From Papiliotrema nemorosa (lineage: Eukaryota > Basidiomycota > Tremellomycetes > Tremellales > Rhynchogastremaceae): a stretch of 64,000 bases of DNA. Numbering within the stretch: position 1 is the first letter of the stretch; the number at the start of each line of letters is the position of its first letter. The DNA lies in assembly GCA_032158125.1 (NCBI GenBank), contig JASKOT010000019.1:248001-312000 (forward strand), given 5' to 3'. The notes beneath the pieces were generated by a model. That model was not told where the DNA came from. It made no database searches and worked only from the letters and a program-made list of their open reading frames with translations. Both the position numbers and the translations under genes were made by a program. Below, piece after piece: positions 21,113 to 31,583 of the stretch.

Positions 21113-21462
21113 TGACCCAGGTCACACCAGGTCAAGCCAGACCAAGTTGGTATCAGGAAGGTCAACGCGAGGAAACAGTCCGGTCATCCACCCACCATCC
21201 CAGCAGGTTTATCCGATGTTTAAGCGATCATGGTGTGTCGCCACCCGGTTGTCGCTCAAACGTCACCATTATCACCCGTCCTCGCTATCGATAACAACAG
21301 TGCTCAGTCTGCATTCACGCAGAAGCAATAAGCATCGCGTCGGTATCGCACGCACCGTCTTACAAGCTACCTATCTTCCACCCGTCTCGTCAATTTCACA
21401 TCTTGACCAGCTACATCGCGGTGTAGCTCCTCGTCACATCCTCCCTTGGCCTCCTTTGCAAC
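21113..21462. other. Divergent promoter region NBS1/VPS24
   Basis: 350 bp shared by two divergent start codons. No TATA box is seen. It contains CCAGGTCAAGCCAGACC-like short repeats, but nothing I can assign to a factor. Confidence 0.5.
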
Positions 21463-22341
21463 ATGAAATCGCTCAACAAGTGGATATACGGTCCGACACC
21501 TGAAGAGAAGGTCCGAGGCTGGCAGCAAAAGCTACGTCAACAGGAAAGGCAACTCGACCGGGAGATAATGAACGTGAGTCCTGGTCTCTATACAAGCTCT
21601 TTGGGTCATATCCCCTACACGAAACTGGCATTCTTGAGTGTTGAAGCTGACGAGTACAGCTGGAGAGAGCTACTCAGAAATCTCGATCAGAACTCAAAGC
21701 GCTAGCCAAGAAGAATGACGTGAAATCCGCCAGGATATTAGCCAAAGAGCTGGTCAGAGCGGGCAAACAGAGGGATAGGTTGATCTCGTCAAAGGCGAGA
21801 ATGAGCAGTGTACAAATGCAGCTTCAACATCAACTGTGTGAGTTCCTTCTACGTTGTAAGATATGTGCTGATGCAAAGCTATGGTCAAGGTCACTGGGGC
21901 GTTTCAGAAGAGTACGGAGATTATGAAGACGACGAATCAGTTGATCAAACTTCCTCAACTAAGCGCTACAATGAGAGAGATGAGCATGGAAATGATGAAG
22001 GTGAGGTGACGTCCTGTCGTCGTAGAGCAGCAAATACATCCACAGACTAGTGCTCACGTTCAGTCTGGCATATTGGAGGAAATGATGGAAGAGACGCTAG
22101 ATACGGTCGACGATGAAGAGATCGAGGAAGAAGCAGATGCAGAGGTTGACAAGGTGTTGTTCGAATTGACAGATGGGAAATTGGGGCAAGCGGGCAAAGT
22201 CGGCGCCGAGCTACCTGTGAATAAAACATCCACCATGTCGCTGTTTGGTGTGCTAACGTCTAGGCGGACAAGGAGGACGAGGAGGACGTTGCGGAGATGC
22301 AACGGATGCAGAAACAGATGCAGGATCTGCTCAGTGGATAG
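21463..22341 (+). CDS. VPS24: ESCRT-III subunit Vps24 (CHMP3)
   Basis: Charged membrane-remodelling protein that polymerises with Snf7 and Vps2 in endosomal sorting, cytokinesis and envelope repair. Exons give MKSLNKWIYGPTPEEKVRGW, QQKLRQQERQLDREIMN, LERATQKSRSELKALAKKND, AKELVRAGKQRDRLISSKAR, MSSVQMQLQHQLAMVKVTGA, FQKSTEIMKTTNQLIKLPQL, TMREMSMEMMKSGILEEMME and an acidic autoinhibitory C-terminal half. The last exon ends DEEDVAEMQRMQKQMQDLLS, G, a MIM1-type helix (L-x-x-R/Q-x-x-x-L). Order and the AKE(L/M)(V/I)R, QKSTE(I/V)MK and TMRE(M/L)S motifs match CHMP3/Vps24 rather than Vps2. It is about 220 aa, the usual size. Confidence 0.92.
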
Positions 22342-22615
22342 GCTGGATTCCGTGTCAGATACCCGTATGGTGTCAAGCATGTCTATCATGAGAGGGGTAT
22401 TCAGCGTGAACGGTATAGAAAAGTCCCCTGTATGGCGCACTGGGCAGGGTTATCGTGGAATGTGTCATTACTGCTTGTACATAATGTATCCTACCATCCG
22501 CATGATTACACGGGTGCAGAAAAGGTGTTCGTGACTTCTAGCCAAGACCCTCGCGCAAGTGTCCAAGCGCAGCGTATCCATGCGCAACTCGTCCATTCCA
22601 AATTTCGTAGCTTCC

Positions 22616-22994
22616 TCAATCCACGTCGACACCTTGATCTCTCAGTTCCGTCTTGGCCTGATGTATCTCCCTCAACAGACTCTCGTAGGCTTCTGGGCAA
22701 TCATGGAATCGGATCAAGCCGAGTCCAAGGGAAGAGAGAGAGTATGCGCCAAAAGTGACGAGCAACCACCAAGGCAGCTACGTGTCAGCGATATTAGCCA
22801 TGAGTCAAGCTCAGAAATCAACAGTGAGGGAAGCATCAGAATGAGGTAGGGTTGTATGAAGTACTCACAACTGGTAATATCGCATCGGTTGACTCAGTAG
22901 ACAGGAGCGGGGTAGGAACAAAGTGGAAGAGGGCGAGAAGGTAGATGATGAAAGAGGGTACCGCGAGTCGTAGTAGACGAGTACCTCTTGACAT
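22616..22994 (-). CDS. DPM3: Dolichol-phosphate mannosyltransferase subunit 3
   Basis: Two exons code 95 aa. Exon 1: MSRGTRLLRLAVPSFIIYLL, ALFHFVPTPLLSTESTDAIL, PV. Exon 2: LPWWLLVTFGAYSLSSLGLG, LIRFHDCPEAYESLLREIHQ, AKTELRDQGVDVD. Two transmembrane helices are followed by the cytosolic F-x-D-C-P-E-A...L-x-x-E-I-x-x-A-K-x-x-L-x-x-x-G-V helix that is the DPM3 hallmark. DPM3 tethers and stabilises the catalytic DPM1 at the ER membrane for making dolichol-phosphate-mannose, used in N-glycans, GPI anchors and O-mannosylation. Each exon is too short to stand out alone; the gene is identified by joining them across the intron from GTGAGT to ACACGTAG. Confidence 0.9.
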
Positions 22995-23443
22995 GGCGAA
23001 TGGAGCTTGAGATTTCCGGGGGAGATTCTAGAATCAGAGTCGTGTTTTTGCTGAGGGTATGGTGGTCGTAACGTCCAACACGCTGGAACGGGTTCCGACG
23101 TGTCACGTGATCAAAACTACCCAAAGGGGCAATCGTCAACCTTCAAGGGGTGTTTCAGAATCATTGCCGGAGAGAAGGGGACGAGGGACCGTTCGTCTTT
23201 GAACCACCGTTCCCGTTGATCCTCTAGCCTCGCGTACACGCCGGTCTAAGCGTAGGAGTCAAATGTGATTAATGTGATCCGACAGACGAGATGCTGATGC
23301 GACCACAAACCTCTATAAGATGCCGGTGGTGTGAACGCTTACTGACGTGCTCGTCTCGTTGACTGGAGCTATCTCCAAACCGGTCCCATACAGCCTCACA
23401 ACGGTTCAGCTTACCTTGCCCTTTCTATCACGAGTAAGCCTAC
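22995..23443. other. Divergent promoter region DPM3/DNA polymerase X
   Basis: About 450 bp between divergent starts. CACGTGA at 23104-23110 may be an E-box-like site. No supported coding sequence. Confidence 0.45.
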
Positions 23444-25285
23444 ATGATGGCTGGCCGTCTTCTCCTCGGAACGACTTTGGGCCTCGCGCAGCCTTTCTCT
23501 CAGCTGCCTCTACGGAATATCCAGCGTTCATTCCATTCGAGCTCCACCTTGGCTGACCGACCCAACTACCGCCAACTCCTCCAGGGGAGTGAGTCCTACT
23601 CTGTCTTTCGATCCTCGACTGGAGTCTCCACTGATGTCCAGTAAAGGCCGAGACGCAAGTCGATGCGAAGCTTCTCATGGATTCTATCAAGGATCTCCAA
23701 GCTCATAAGTTGATCGTCCCTCAAACGGTCACCGGTCGTGAGTTCTGCCGACCTCCTCGAGAGCCATATATCAGCTGAGACATAGTTACACTCGCTTTAA
23801 AGGATGCGCATCGGACCTTGAGCCAACTGATCCATGACAAGCAGAACGACGAGGCCGTATCCCTAGCTGAACTGAAAGAAGTGAGAAGTCCGACGGTACG
23901 CTCTCCCTCCGTCAAATTCACATGCGAGGCTGATCCCCAGTCTTCAGCTTTCTGGCTGCTGGTCGTAGACCTAGTGAAAGATGGACAGTCGAGTATACTG
24001 GCCAAGTTGACGGATGAACAGCGGGCCAGAGTGCTTTTTACGCGAGTACATGGTATTGGACCCAAATTTGCTGCGACATTGTGAGTAGAGTCGAGGTCTC
24101 TTTATCGGATGAATAGAGATTTAGCTGAGGATCAGTGCTGCAGCTGGAGCGAGATCATTGGATGATTTGGTCAAGTCGGAAGAGCTGGAATTCGGCCGAA
24201 GAATCTCTCACAAGCAAAAGGTATAGTACACTGTGAAAGAATGGCGTATCGTGCTGAGCCTAGTTGGCGATCGAACACTTCGACGATATGGAACGACTTA
24301 TCCCTCGCCCAGAAGTCGGGGAGATCAAGGAGAGATTTGCGCAAATCCTGGAGAAGGTCGGTCCCAAGTGTGCGTACAGCAATAATCGCTGATCCTGTCA
24401 TCGCTTACATGTTAGACAAGTTTGAAGTGATGGGTTCATACCGTCGAGGCGAGCTGTTTTCGTCCGATGTCGACATCGTGGTGTCTCACCAGTGAGTGAC
24501 AACCCCGTCCATGTCATAGTTGATCGTCAGGAATTTTACTACCATGTACGGAGAAGGCAACGAGGCCAAAATGCAAAAGTTGGCCGGGGAAGAATTGTTC
24601 CGCGCACTGGTCGAGCAGCTCTTTGAAGCTGGATTCTTGTTCAAAGACAAGGTCTTCAGTCACGGTGTGTGCAGTCTCTGTCTTATACTTGGGATCACTC
24701 GCTGACTGGCAGGAGCAAAGAAACTCATCGCTCTGACTCGCGCTGGTTCTGGAGTTTGGCGTCAGGTTGATATCCGAATCTGTCCCACCGCGTCGTTGCC
24801 TTATATGCTTGTCGGGAACACGGGAGATTCGCAGTTGATGAAGATGCTACGGGTCAAGGCTTGGAGACAAGGCTTGGTCATGAATGAGTACACCATGGCT
24901 AAAGCGGTGATCAACGAACAGGTCTGTAGTTCTCTCGCATTGTGACAGGTAGCTGACGAGCAGGGCTACAGTGAGGATGGGTCACAGCCTATCCATCATT
25001 GCTGATGAATGGTAGACACCACGAAACTCGAAGAAGGCACATGTGTACCAGCCAAGACCGAACGCGACATCTTCAAAAAAGTGCGTGGGATTTCTGAATC
25101 GCGCCATGACGCTTGGTTGCCCGAATGCTGACATGAGCAGCTTGGTATGCCATATCTCGAGGTGAGCTGGGGAATCACTGTCCAAACAGGCCAAAGCTGA
25201 CTCGGTATAGCCAGAAAACAGGTCATTCCGCAAGTACAAGGAGATCCGCCAGTACGCCGGGATGCTCCAGTCCGACTTGGATTGA
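23444..25285 (+). CDS. Family-X DNA polymerase (pol beta-like), probably mitochondrial
   Basis: Multi-exon gene. The N-terminus (MMAGRLLLGTTLGLAQPFSQ, LPLRNIQRSFHSSSTLA) is Arg/Ser-rich, lacks acidic residues and has the R-S-F-H-S-S-S cleavage-site look of fungal mitochondrial presequences. The lyase-like 8-kDa region follows (LLMDSIKDLQAHK, LVKDGQSSILAKLTDEQ), with an H-h-H-type FTRVHGIGPKFAATL. The palm has VMGSYRRGELFSSDVDIVVS, giving the two catalytic Asp of D-x-D, and WRQVDIRI supplies the third. The thumb region reads YMLVGNTGDSQLMKMLRVKA, WRQGLVMNEYTM, ending LEPENRSFRKYKEIRQYAGM and LQSDLD. No BRCT domain is seen, unlike nuclear fungal Pol4. This suggests base-excision repair, possibly in mitochondria. 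Family is firm; location is inferred from the leader. Confidence 0.88.
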
Positions 25286-25391
25286 GGTGTACAGGGGAAT
25301 GCATGTCGATCTGTGTGCTCTTCCATGATCCCTTCCATCTGCCACGTGTTCAGGGAATTAGGGGGGATGTTTTCGCCACCCACCCACCTTT

Positions 25392-25410
25392 CCCCCCCCC
25401 CCCCCCCCCC
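25392..25410. repeat. Poly-C tract (19 C)
   Basis: An uninterrupted run of 19 C about 150 bp upstream of the SAM synthetase ATG, between CACCTTT and AGTTTTT. It is likely in its promoter or 5' leader. Length may be slightly wrong because such runs are hard to sequence. Confidence 0.9.
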
Positions 25411-25558
25411 AGTTTTTAACGTGTCACGCCATAATTTTCCAAATAACACCTCGCCCATCGTTCCATATTCCAGAGACAACCCCCACCTCTCATCTCTTTC
25501 TCTGATACCTTTTATCAACCCTCTCACCACATCTCCCACCACCCTACACACATCAAAA

Positions 25559-27140
25559 ATGACTGGAATCCAGAACGGACACAACGGACCTGTCTCCGAG
25601 CTCGCCGAGGGACAGTGAGTGTCGTGTTTTCTTGAGCAAATTGGGCTCGGGTCGTGGTCGTTGCGCACGTTTGGCACGTTGCTTCATACAGAGTGCCGAG
25701 CTGCGTCGACTACGACCTGCACACCTCCTATTGATCTGAAAAGTTCTCAAACTGATCACATTCTCTCCTTGCTGTATTCCCTACTTACTCCCTTTCGACT
25801 TCCCTCTCACTGCCCTCGATCGTCCCACGTTTCTCCCTGATCGAAATGGTTTCACTCTTACAGCTTCCTCTTCACCTCCGAGTCGGTCGGTGAGGGTCAC
25901 CCGGACAAGATCGCCGATCAAGTCTCGGACGCCATCCTCGATGCTTGTCTCGCCCAGGTTAGTTATCGTGATAGTATCCCTCTGATGGGACTACGCTGAC
26001 AGCCCAGGACCCCTTTTCCAAGGTCGCCTGTGAGACCGCTACCAAGACTGGTATGATCATGGTAAGCCACTCTATGCACGCTCCTTCACTCAAGCTAATA
26101 TTCAGGTCTTTGGTGAGATCTCCACCCAAGCCCAGATCGACTACCAATCCGTCATCCGAAACACCATCAAGCAGATTGGTTACGACCACTCTGACAAGGG
26201 TTTCGACTACAAGACCTGTAACGTCCTCGTTGCCATTGAGCAGCAATCCCCCGAGATTGCCGCTGGTCTCGACCACGGTGCCCTTGAGAAGATCGGTGCC
26301 GGTGACCAAGGTATCATGTGAGTAACCCCAAGCTCGTTTAGAATGCGATAGCTCACTACCAGGTTCGGTTACGCTACCAACGAGACACCCGAGATGATGC
26401 CTTTGACCATCACCCTCGCCCACAAGCTCAACGCCGCCATGGCTGCCGCTCGACGAGACGGTTCTCTCGGATGGCTCCGACCCGACTCCAAGACCCAGGT
26501 CACTGTCGAGTACAAGAAGGAGGCCGACGGATCCGTCGTTCCTATCCGAGTCGACACCGTCGTCATCTCTACTCAACACGCCGAGGAGATCACCACTGAG
26601 GACCTCCGATCCGAGATCTTGGAGAAGATCATCAAGACTGTCATCCCCAAGAACCTCTTGGACGACCGAACCATCTACCACATCCAACCTTCCGGCCGAT
26701 TCGTCATTGGTGGTCCTCAAGGTGATGCTGGTCTGACCGGTCGAAAGATCATTGTCGACACTTACGGTGGATGGGGAGCTCACGGTGGAGGAGCCTTCTC
26801 CGGAAAGGACTGGTCCAAGGTCGACCGATCCGCCGCCTACACTGCCCGATGGATCGCCAAGTCGCTCGTCAACGCTGGTCTTGCCAAGCGAGCTTTGGTC
26901 CAACTTTCTTACGCCATTGGTGTCGCAGAGCCCCTCTCAATCTTTGTCGACTCTTACGGAACCGGTGCTCAATCCGACGCCGATCTCGTCAAGATTATCC
27001 GAAACAACTTTGACCTCCGACCCGGAGTCATCGTCAAGGACTTGGGTCTCCAAAAGCCCCAGTACCTCAAGACCGCTTCTTACGGTCACTTCGGTAACCC
27101 CGCCTACTCTTGGGAGCAACCTAAGGAGCTCAAGTTCTAA
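25559..27140 (+). CDS. SAM1: S-adenosylmethionine synthetase
   Basis: Makes S-adenosylmethionine from ATP and methionine. Exon 1 codes [18 protein letters not shown]. After a 249-nt intron (25615-25863) comes [20 protein letters not shown], the ATP-binding start of the family. Further: [40 protein letters not shown] (family signature 1), [40 protein letters not shown] (signature 2, G-G-G-A-F-S-x-K) and the final [19 protein letters not shown]. All catalytic signatures are intact and length, about 395 aa, is normal. Codon bias is strong, as in highly expressed genes. The remaining introns are short (25962-26005, 26061-26106, 26318-26362). Confidence 0.96.
25615..25863 (+). other. Outsized first intron of SAM synthetase (249 nt)
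   Basis: Begins GTGAGTGTCG within codon 19 and ends in a pyrimidine-rich stretch before TTACAG. The other introns of this gene are 44-46 nt. Confidence 0.85.
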
Positions 27141-27807
27141 GCTTTTCAAGCGACGAATGAAGAGTCTTTCCCCCTGCTCCCGTCCCTTCGCTTCATGGGT
27201 CGCCTGTAAAAAGGCCCCATACGCGAGTTCCACCTCGCGTTTCGTACCCCTTTACCCGACATAGACACCCCACACCTTCACGACATCTCGCCTAATCTTG
27301 TCACCTCCACCCAACATAATCCTCCTAGACGCTCTGAACGATACCCTTGCATCATCTAACGACATATCCGCATGTATGATACCCCCCTCCCCCACGCACC
27401 CATTTACGCCCCTTTTGCACTATGGTAGTCGACGATCGACTTTACAAGTAGAACAAGGAACAAGGAGAAAAGAAGAATACGTTGATACAGTACAAAAGGA
27501 AGAAGTTTACAAAGTTCAATTCGCAACTATACCCGGTTGTTATAGGTCATCAGGTCAGCGAAGGGTGACTAGGCTTTGGTCTGGCATATCCTGGCCTTGC
27601 GACTCTGTAGTAGCCACCTTTCCGGTCATTTATGCACGCGCTCAACCGCCCAGGATACTTTCCGAAGTTACTGACGATGATAGCTCACAGGAGCAGACGC
27701 GCAATGCGGTCGATCGCTATTATTTCCTCTCTACCTCTGGAATACATCTCATTAATGGGCTTACACGCCAAGCCGGCAGACCAACTTCACCTCGGTCATA
27801 CATGGCG
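27141..27807. other. Convergent intergenic region
   Basis: About 670 bp between the 3' ends of SAM synthetase and the Ser-rich gene. It holds their 3' untranslated regions. A 182-codon plus-strand frame (27298-27846) has no family resemblance and overlaps the neighbour's end, so it is not called. Confidence 0.5.
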
Positions 27808-29562
27808 CTAATAAACGAAGCCCTGCGGACCAGGCATGTACGTTGAATATCCCGTACGTCTACCGTACGATGTCCCCTGTCGACTGCTCAACAAGGCCTT
27901 TTTAACATTCAACTCTCTCTCCATCTCATCCGCTTTCCAAGTCGAAGCCCTCGATTGGGATTGACAATAATCGACCATACGTCCATTCCCCTGGGCGGTA
28001 TATCGACTCGCATCATTACTCCACCAAGACGCATTGTCCCTCTCTAGATCTAACATAAACTCATCAGCAGCAATGGAACCAGCCGTGATGTCTGCACAAG
28101 AAAGCTCGGATATGTAATCGTACGCCGTGACAGATTTCCCTGTCATTTCTTCAAGTTGACGATTTGCCCCACGCCATTTACGAGCGTGCGCATTGCCGAT
28201 ACCCGTACATGTTTTTGCGGTTTCCAAGTCACCTTGAGATTCGGCAAGATCAGCTTTAGAATGCCAGTACGAGATGTCGTTTTCGAACGATTTCATATCG
28301 GATCGGATCTGCCATTCTTCGATCTGAGACTGCGGCTCGAGTTGGGATCGGGAGAGGGGACGAGCAGAGGTGAAGGTGTTCTGGGACTTGGACACGGAAC
28401 TCGATCGAGGGGATGAGGCGACGACTGAGGGCGCGCGAGAAGACCGATTTTTCAGGATGGATTTCGGTTGGACAGTCGATTTGACGGTCCGAGGTGAAGA
28501 CGGGACATCCGTTACACTGGCGTAATTCTTCCAGTCGGGTAGATTCGACATGGCACTTGATCTTCCTGACGCACCGCTCCGTGCCACACTCGATCTTGGG
28601 GGTCTAGAATCATCTCTGGTCCGATATCCACTCTTGACTATCTGGTGATAATCTTCGATAGTCGACTCTTCCGAGTCATCCTCCACATACCCACCATCCC
28701 ACGGGACAAAAGAACCCGTAGCGGTGGAATATCTATAAGAAGGAGTGATCGGTGTACCATCGGTGTCGAGAACATTCTTCCCGCTCCAGCAATCTGCCCG
28801 ACTACCGATAAATCCACCTTGGTACGGACCCTTTTGATCCCATGACGACTTGTCGTTATCCCCAACCACAGATCTATCCGAGTCGGAATCGGTCTCGTCG
28901 TCCCCTACACTCGAGATAGCATCAGACCAAGCGTCAACGTCACTGTTGACGCTGGACGCGGCGTATTGCCTGTCGAGGCGCTGTAGACCTGTAGCGAAGG
29001 ATTTGGGCGTATTCGTTCCCTCCTTGGTCGCATTGTCGGGGATACCACTGATCCACGAGTCGAACAGACTGGCCTTTGTCGAACGGGTAGAGTAAACTGG
29101 AGGAATGCGTTGGAGGTTCGAGTGGAAGTCTTGGAAAGTTGAAGTGAGGATGGGACATCTGTCATTGGCACTGATAGATGCGCCGGAGGGAGGGGAAGAT
29201 GACTTGGAGGTGTGGTTGGATTGGATCGAGTCCACGCTGGAAGGGGAGGTGTGGGCACTTTCAAAAGTCTGGTCGCTGCTCACGGAGGGTGCGTAGTCGG
29301 ACTTGTCGACTGAAGAGACATCGTCCACATCGGCGAAAGAGACTCTCCTCGACATTTGTGCGGATCGATTCAAAGGGTGATACGGTTGAGGAGATGCGGG
29401 AGTTTGACGGTCTCTCTGGGTGGTGGTAGGGTATAGTTGTGATGTTGATGGTTGAGGCGAGATGTGGCAGGCTGCGAAGGTGAGGTGATCAAATGGTTGT
29501 GTTGTGAAGCAAGGTGAACAAGTGCAACAATGCCCGCAGACATATCTACCCATCGCCATCAT
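27808..29562 (-). CDS. Ser-rich hypothetical protein, at least 584 aa
   Basis: One long uninterrupted frame. The first in-frame ATG is at 29562; the frame stays open to about 29680 without an ATG, so an upstream exon may exist and the 5' end is uncertain. Near the front is a Cys cluster (GRYVCGHCCTCSPCF). The middle is disordered and rich in Ser, Asp and Pro, with RRVSFADVDDVSSVDKSDYA and a KSILKNRSSRAPS basic patch. The C-terminal 170 residues look folded and helical: IEEWQIRSDMKSFENDISYW, HSKADLAESQGDLETAKTCT, ISELSCADITAGSIAADEFM, LDLERDNASWWSNDASRYTA. It ends YSTYMPGPQGFVY. I do not recognise the family. Confidence 0.7.
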   Translation of the reverse strand: MMAMGRYVCGHCCTCSPCFTTQPFDHLTFAACHISPQPSTSQLYPTTTQRDRQTPASPQPYHPLNRSAQMSRRVSFADVDDVSSVDKSDYAPSVSSDQTFESAHTSPSSVDSIQSNHTSKSSSPPSGASISANDRCPILTSTFQDFHSNLQRIPPVYSTRSTKASLFDSWISGIPDNATKEGTNTPKSFATGLQRLDRQYAASSVNSDVDAWSDAISSVGDDETDSDSDRSVVGDNDKSSWDQKGPYQGGFIGSRADCWSGKNVLDTDGTPITPSYRYSTATGSFVPWDGGYVEDDSEESTIEDYHQIVKSGYRTRDDSRPPRSSVARSGASGRSSAMSNLPDWKNYASVTDVPSSPRTVKSTVQPKSILKNRSSRAPSVVASSPRSSSVSKSQNTFTSARPLSRSQLEPQSQIEEWQIRSDMKSFENDISYWHSKADLAESQGDLETAKTCTGIGNAHARKWRGANRQLEEMTGKSVTAYDYISELSCADITAGSIAADEFMLDLERDNASWWSNDASRYTAQGNGRMVDYCQSQSRASTWKADEMERELNVKKALLSSRQGTSYGRRTGYSTYMPGPQGFVY

Positions 29563-29928
29563 CTCAACAGCACCTGCTGTCGCCACAGGACCACCTGAAG
29601 GGAGGGCGGACGGAGCTGAAGGGTCAACGGGCTCAAAGGGAGTGTGACCTTCAAGTACCAAGTGTCGATAGAGGCGTCACATAGTCATGCAAGACTGAGT
29701 CAACCTTATCATCCCAACAATGAGCGTTTTCGAGCACGAGTCATCAGTAGTCGAGTTCTCGAGTGGGTTGGGACTGTAGAAGAGACGCGGATGCCACTTT
29801 GACAGGTCTGAAACACGTCGTAAATGCTTCTCTAATTCACCTCGGAGCGAGGTGCACCATGCTTGACCTCCGCATTTCCAGACGTCTGGGCCAGGGTCCA
29901 AAATGACGCAGCAACACAGTATTCCCCG

Positions 29929-29954
29929 CATATGCAACATATGCATCATATGCA
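29929..29954. repeat. Three CATATGCA units, 9-bp period
   Basis: CATATGCA occurs at 29929-29936, 29938-29945 and 29947-29954. The core CATATG is palindromic, and the last two units end in ATGCAT. It lies in the shared divergent promoter region. Confidence 0.8.
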
Positions 29955-30272
29955 TCACTCTAGAATTCAAGGACGGTAGCTAAACTATCTATTGCGCGTT
30001 GAATTTCGGTTCCGTAACCTGAAACACCTGAAACATCCCATGTTCTGAGTCATCCAAGCGATTTTGACCGTCGGTCATCTTGTCACGAACCGTCTCTGCC
30101 CATGATCTCACACTTGTCGATCACATTGGCGGGAGTGTCTCATGGGTTATCATTATCAATCCACCTCCACTACTGATCCAACCTCCACCTTGTTCTGCCC
30201 CCTGCTGACTCTTCTGCGCGCGGTGAAATACTGACCCCGCACGATGAGCACCGCACGACAGCGTGTCAAGAG

Positions 30273-30279
30273 TATAAAA
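30273..30279 (+). promoter_or_regulatory. TATA box (TATAAAA)
   Basis: About 75 bp upstream of the ATG at 30352. If it is used, transcription starts downstream of the earlier in-frame ATG at 30244, which favours 30352 as the SDR start. Confidence 0.45.
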
Positions 30280-30351
30280 CTCGACAAGGGGGTCAATTAC
30301 GTTGAACACAATTGTAAAGTCGCATCAAACAGGAATAAGGACCTCATCGAC

Positions 30352-31253
30352 ATGCCTGCTGACCCCTCGATCGTCGTCATCACCGGCGCGAATGCTGGTG
30401 TAGGCTACCAAGCCGTCAAACACCTCTTGATCTCCGACAAGCCTTACAAGATCTACCTCGGTGCCCGATCTCCCGCCAAAGCGCAATCCGCTATCGAGGC
30501 TCTCAAAGCTGAGACTGGGTATAAGGGGCCTAACGAAGTTGTCCCGCTCATTGTTGACATTACCTCTGATGAGAGCATTGCCCAGGCCGCCAAGGTTTTG
30601 GAAGCGGAAGGAAGGGTCGATGTCCTCATCAACAATGCCGGTGAGTATCACGAAGACTACACGCATGCCTCTGGCGTGGCTTCGTTGTTTTACTATTCAG
30701 TGTCGAGTACGTAAAGCTGATACAAGGCATCAACCTTGACTCATGGAAAGAACGAACTGGATCTCAACGACAAATCTTCCTCGATACGATGAACACCAAC
30801 CTCATCGGTCCTCACGAGCTCACCTTTGCTCTCGCTCCTCTACTCCTCAAATCTTCCGATCCGCGACTCATCTTTGTATCTTCAAACATCGGTTCGATCG
30901 CCATGGCGCATCTACCAGAATCAGAGTACGTCCCCAATGTGGATAAACCCGCCGGATGGGAGAACAAGAAATGGACCGGATCATGGGAAGCTCCAGCCTA
31001 TCGTACCTCCAAAGCTGCCTTGAACATCTTGGTGGTGGAATGGAAGCGATGGTTAAAGGCGGATGGAGTCAAGATTTGGACGGTTCAACCTGGTTATGTC
31101 GCTACGAGCTTGATCGGACATACGGATGACATGAAGGTCAAGGGTGCAGGAGATCCAGCGACCAGTGGGGTATTCTTGAGAGACGTGGTGGAGGGCAAAA
31201 GGGACGCCGACGTGGGCAAGTTCATCGAGCCGGATGGAGTTCTCCCATACTAG
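30352..31253 (+). CDS. Short-chain dehydrogenase/reductase
   Basis: Two exons, 30352-30640 and 30727-31253, total 816 nt and 271 aa, an exact multiple of three. MPADPSIVVITGANAGVGYQ carries the Rossmann T-G-x-x-x-G-x-G motif. VDVLINNAGINLDSW has NNAG. The catalytic tetrad appears as N (NTNLIGPHEL), S (FVSSNIGSIAM), then YRTSKAALN with Y-x-x-x-K. The insert after the Ser strand (LPESEYVPNVDKPAGWENKK) and PGYVATSLIG fit carbonyl-reductase-like classical SDRs using NADP(H). The substrate cannot be told. An upstream in-frame ATG (30244) would add 36 residues unlike the family; the TATA box at 30273 and the family start favour 30352. Confidence 0.85.
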
Positions 31254-31583
31254 GATTGCAGTGTGATAGGTCTGATTTGCAACGAGTTCACCAGCCATAT
31301 TGTCATGCATGATACTGGTCGACTTTATTTTTCATCCGGTCCCTCTCAGTCCACCTTCCACCGCGAAGTGACGCTCTCTGCATCGTCGTCGGCATCCAGC
31401 AGTAATTCCAGACTCCACACTGCGAGAAACAATGCAATGTTGATCCACCTCCACCACGTTTGCGATCCTGCATCTAGCACTGGTCAATTAGCCATTGATT
31501 GCACTTGCCCCAAATGTACTGACGCAGAAGGTGGGTGTAGACTGCGATGAGGATTGCTCGTCTATATGACAAGACGATTGTCG
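31254..31583. other. Convergent intergenic, no gene seen
   Basis: About 330 bp between the ends of the SDR and ICE2 genes; presumably 3' untranslated sequence. Confidence 0.5.

Larger units (their letters stand above)
29563..30351. other. Divergent intergenic region
   Basis: Between the Ser-rich gene (-) and the SDR gene (+). It contains a threefold CATATGCA repeat and a TATAAAA box for the SDR gene. A 97-codon minus-strand frame at 29677-29970 begins with the repeat itself (MHMMHMLHM) and is not called. Confidence 0.5.

Noticed and set aside
25959..26903. 314-codon frame antisense to SAM synthetase
   Set aside because: It is a shadow of a strongly codon-biased gene (Ser/Leu/Val/Gly/Asp-rich) and crosses its introns.
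27298..27846. 182-codon plus-strand frame after SAM synthetase
   Set aside because: Lies in the convergent 3' region, overlaps the neighbour's end, and lacks any recognisable domain.
29677..29970. 97-codon minus-strand frame with His/Met start
   Set aside because: The His/Met run is the CATATGCA repeat translated; the rest has no protein character.
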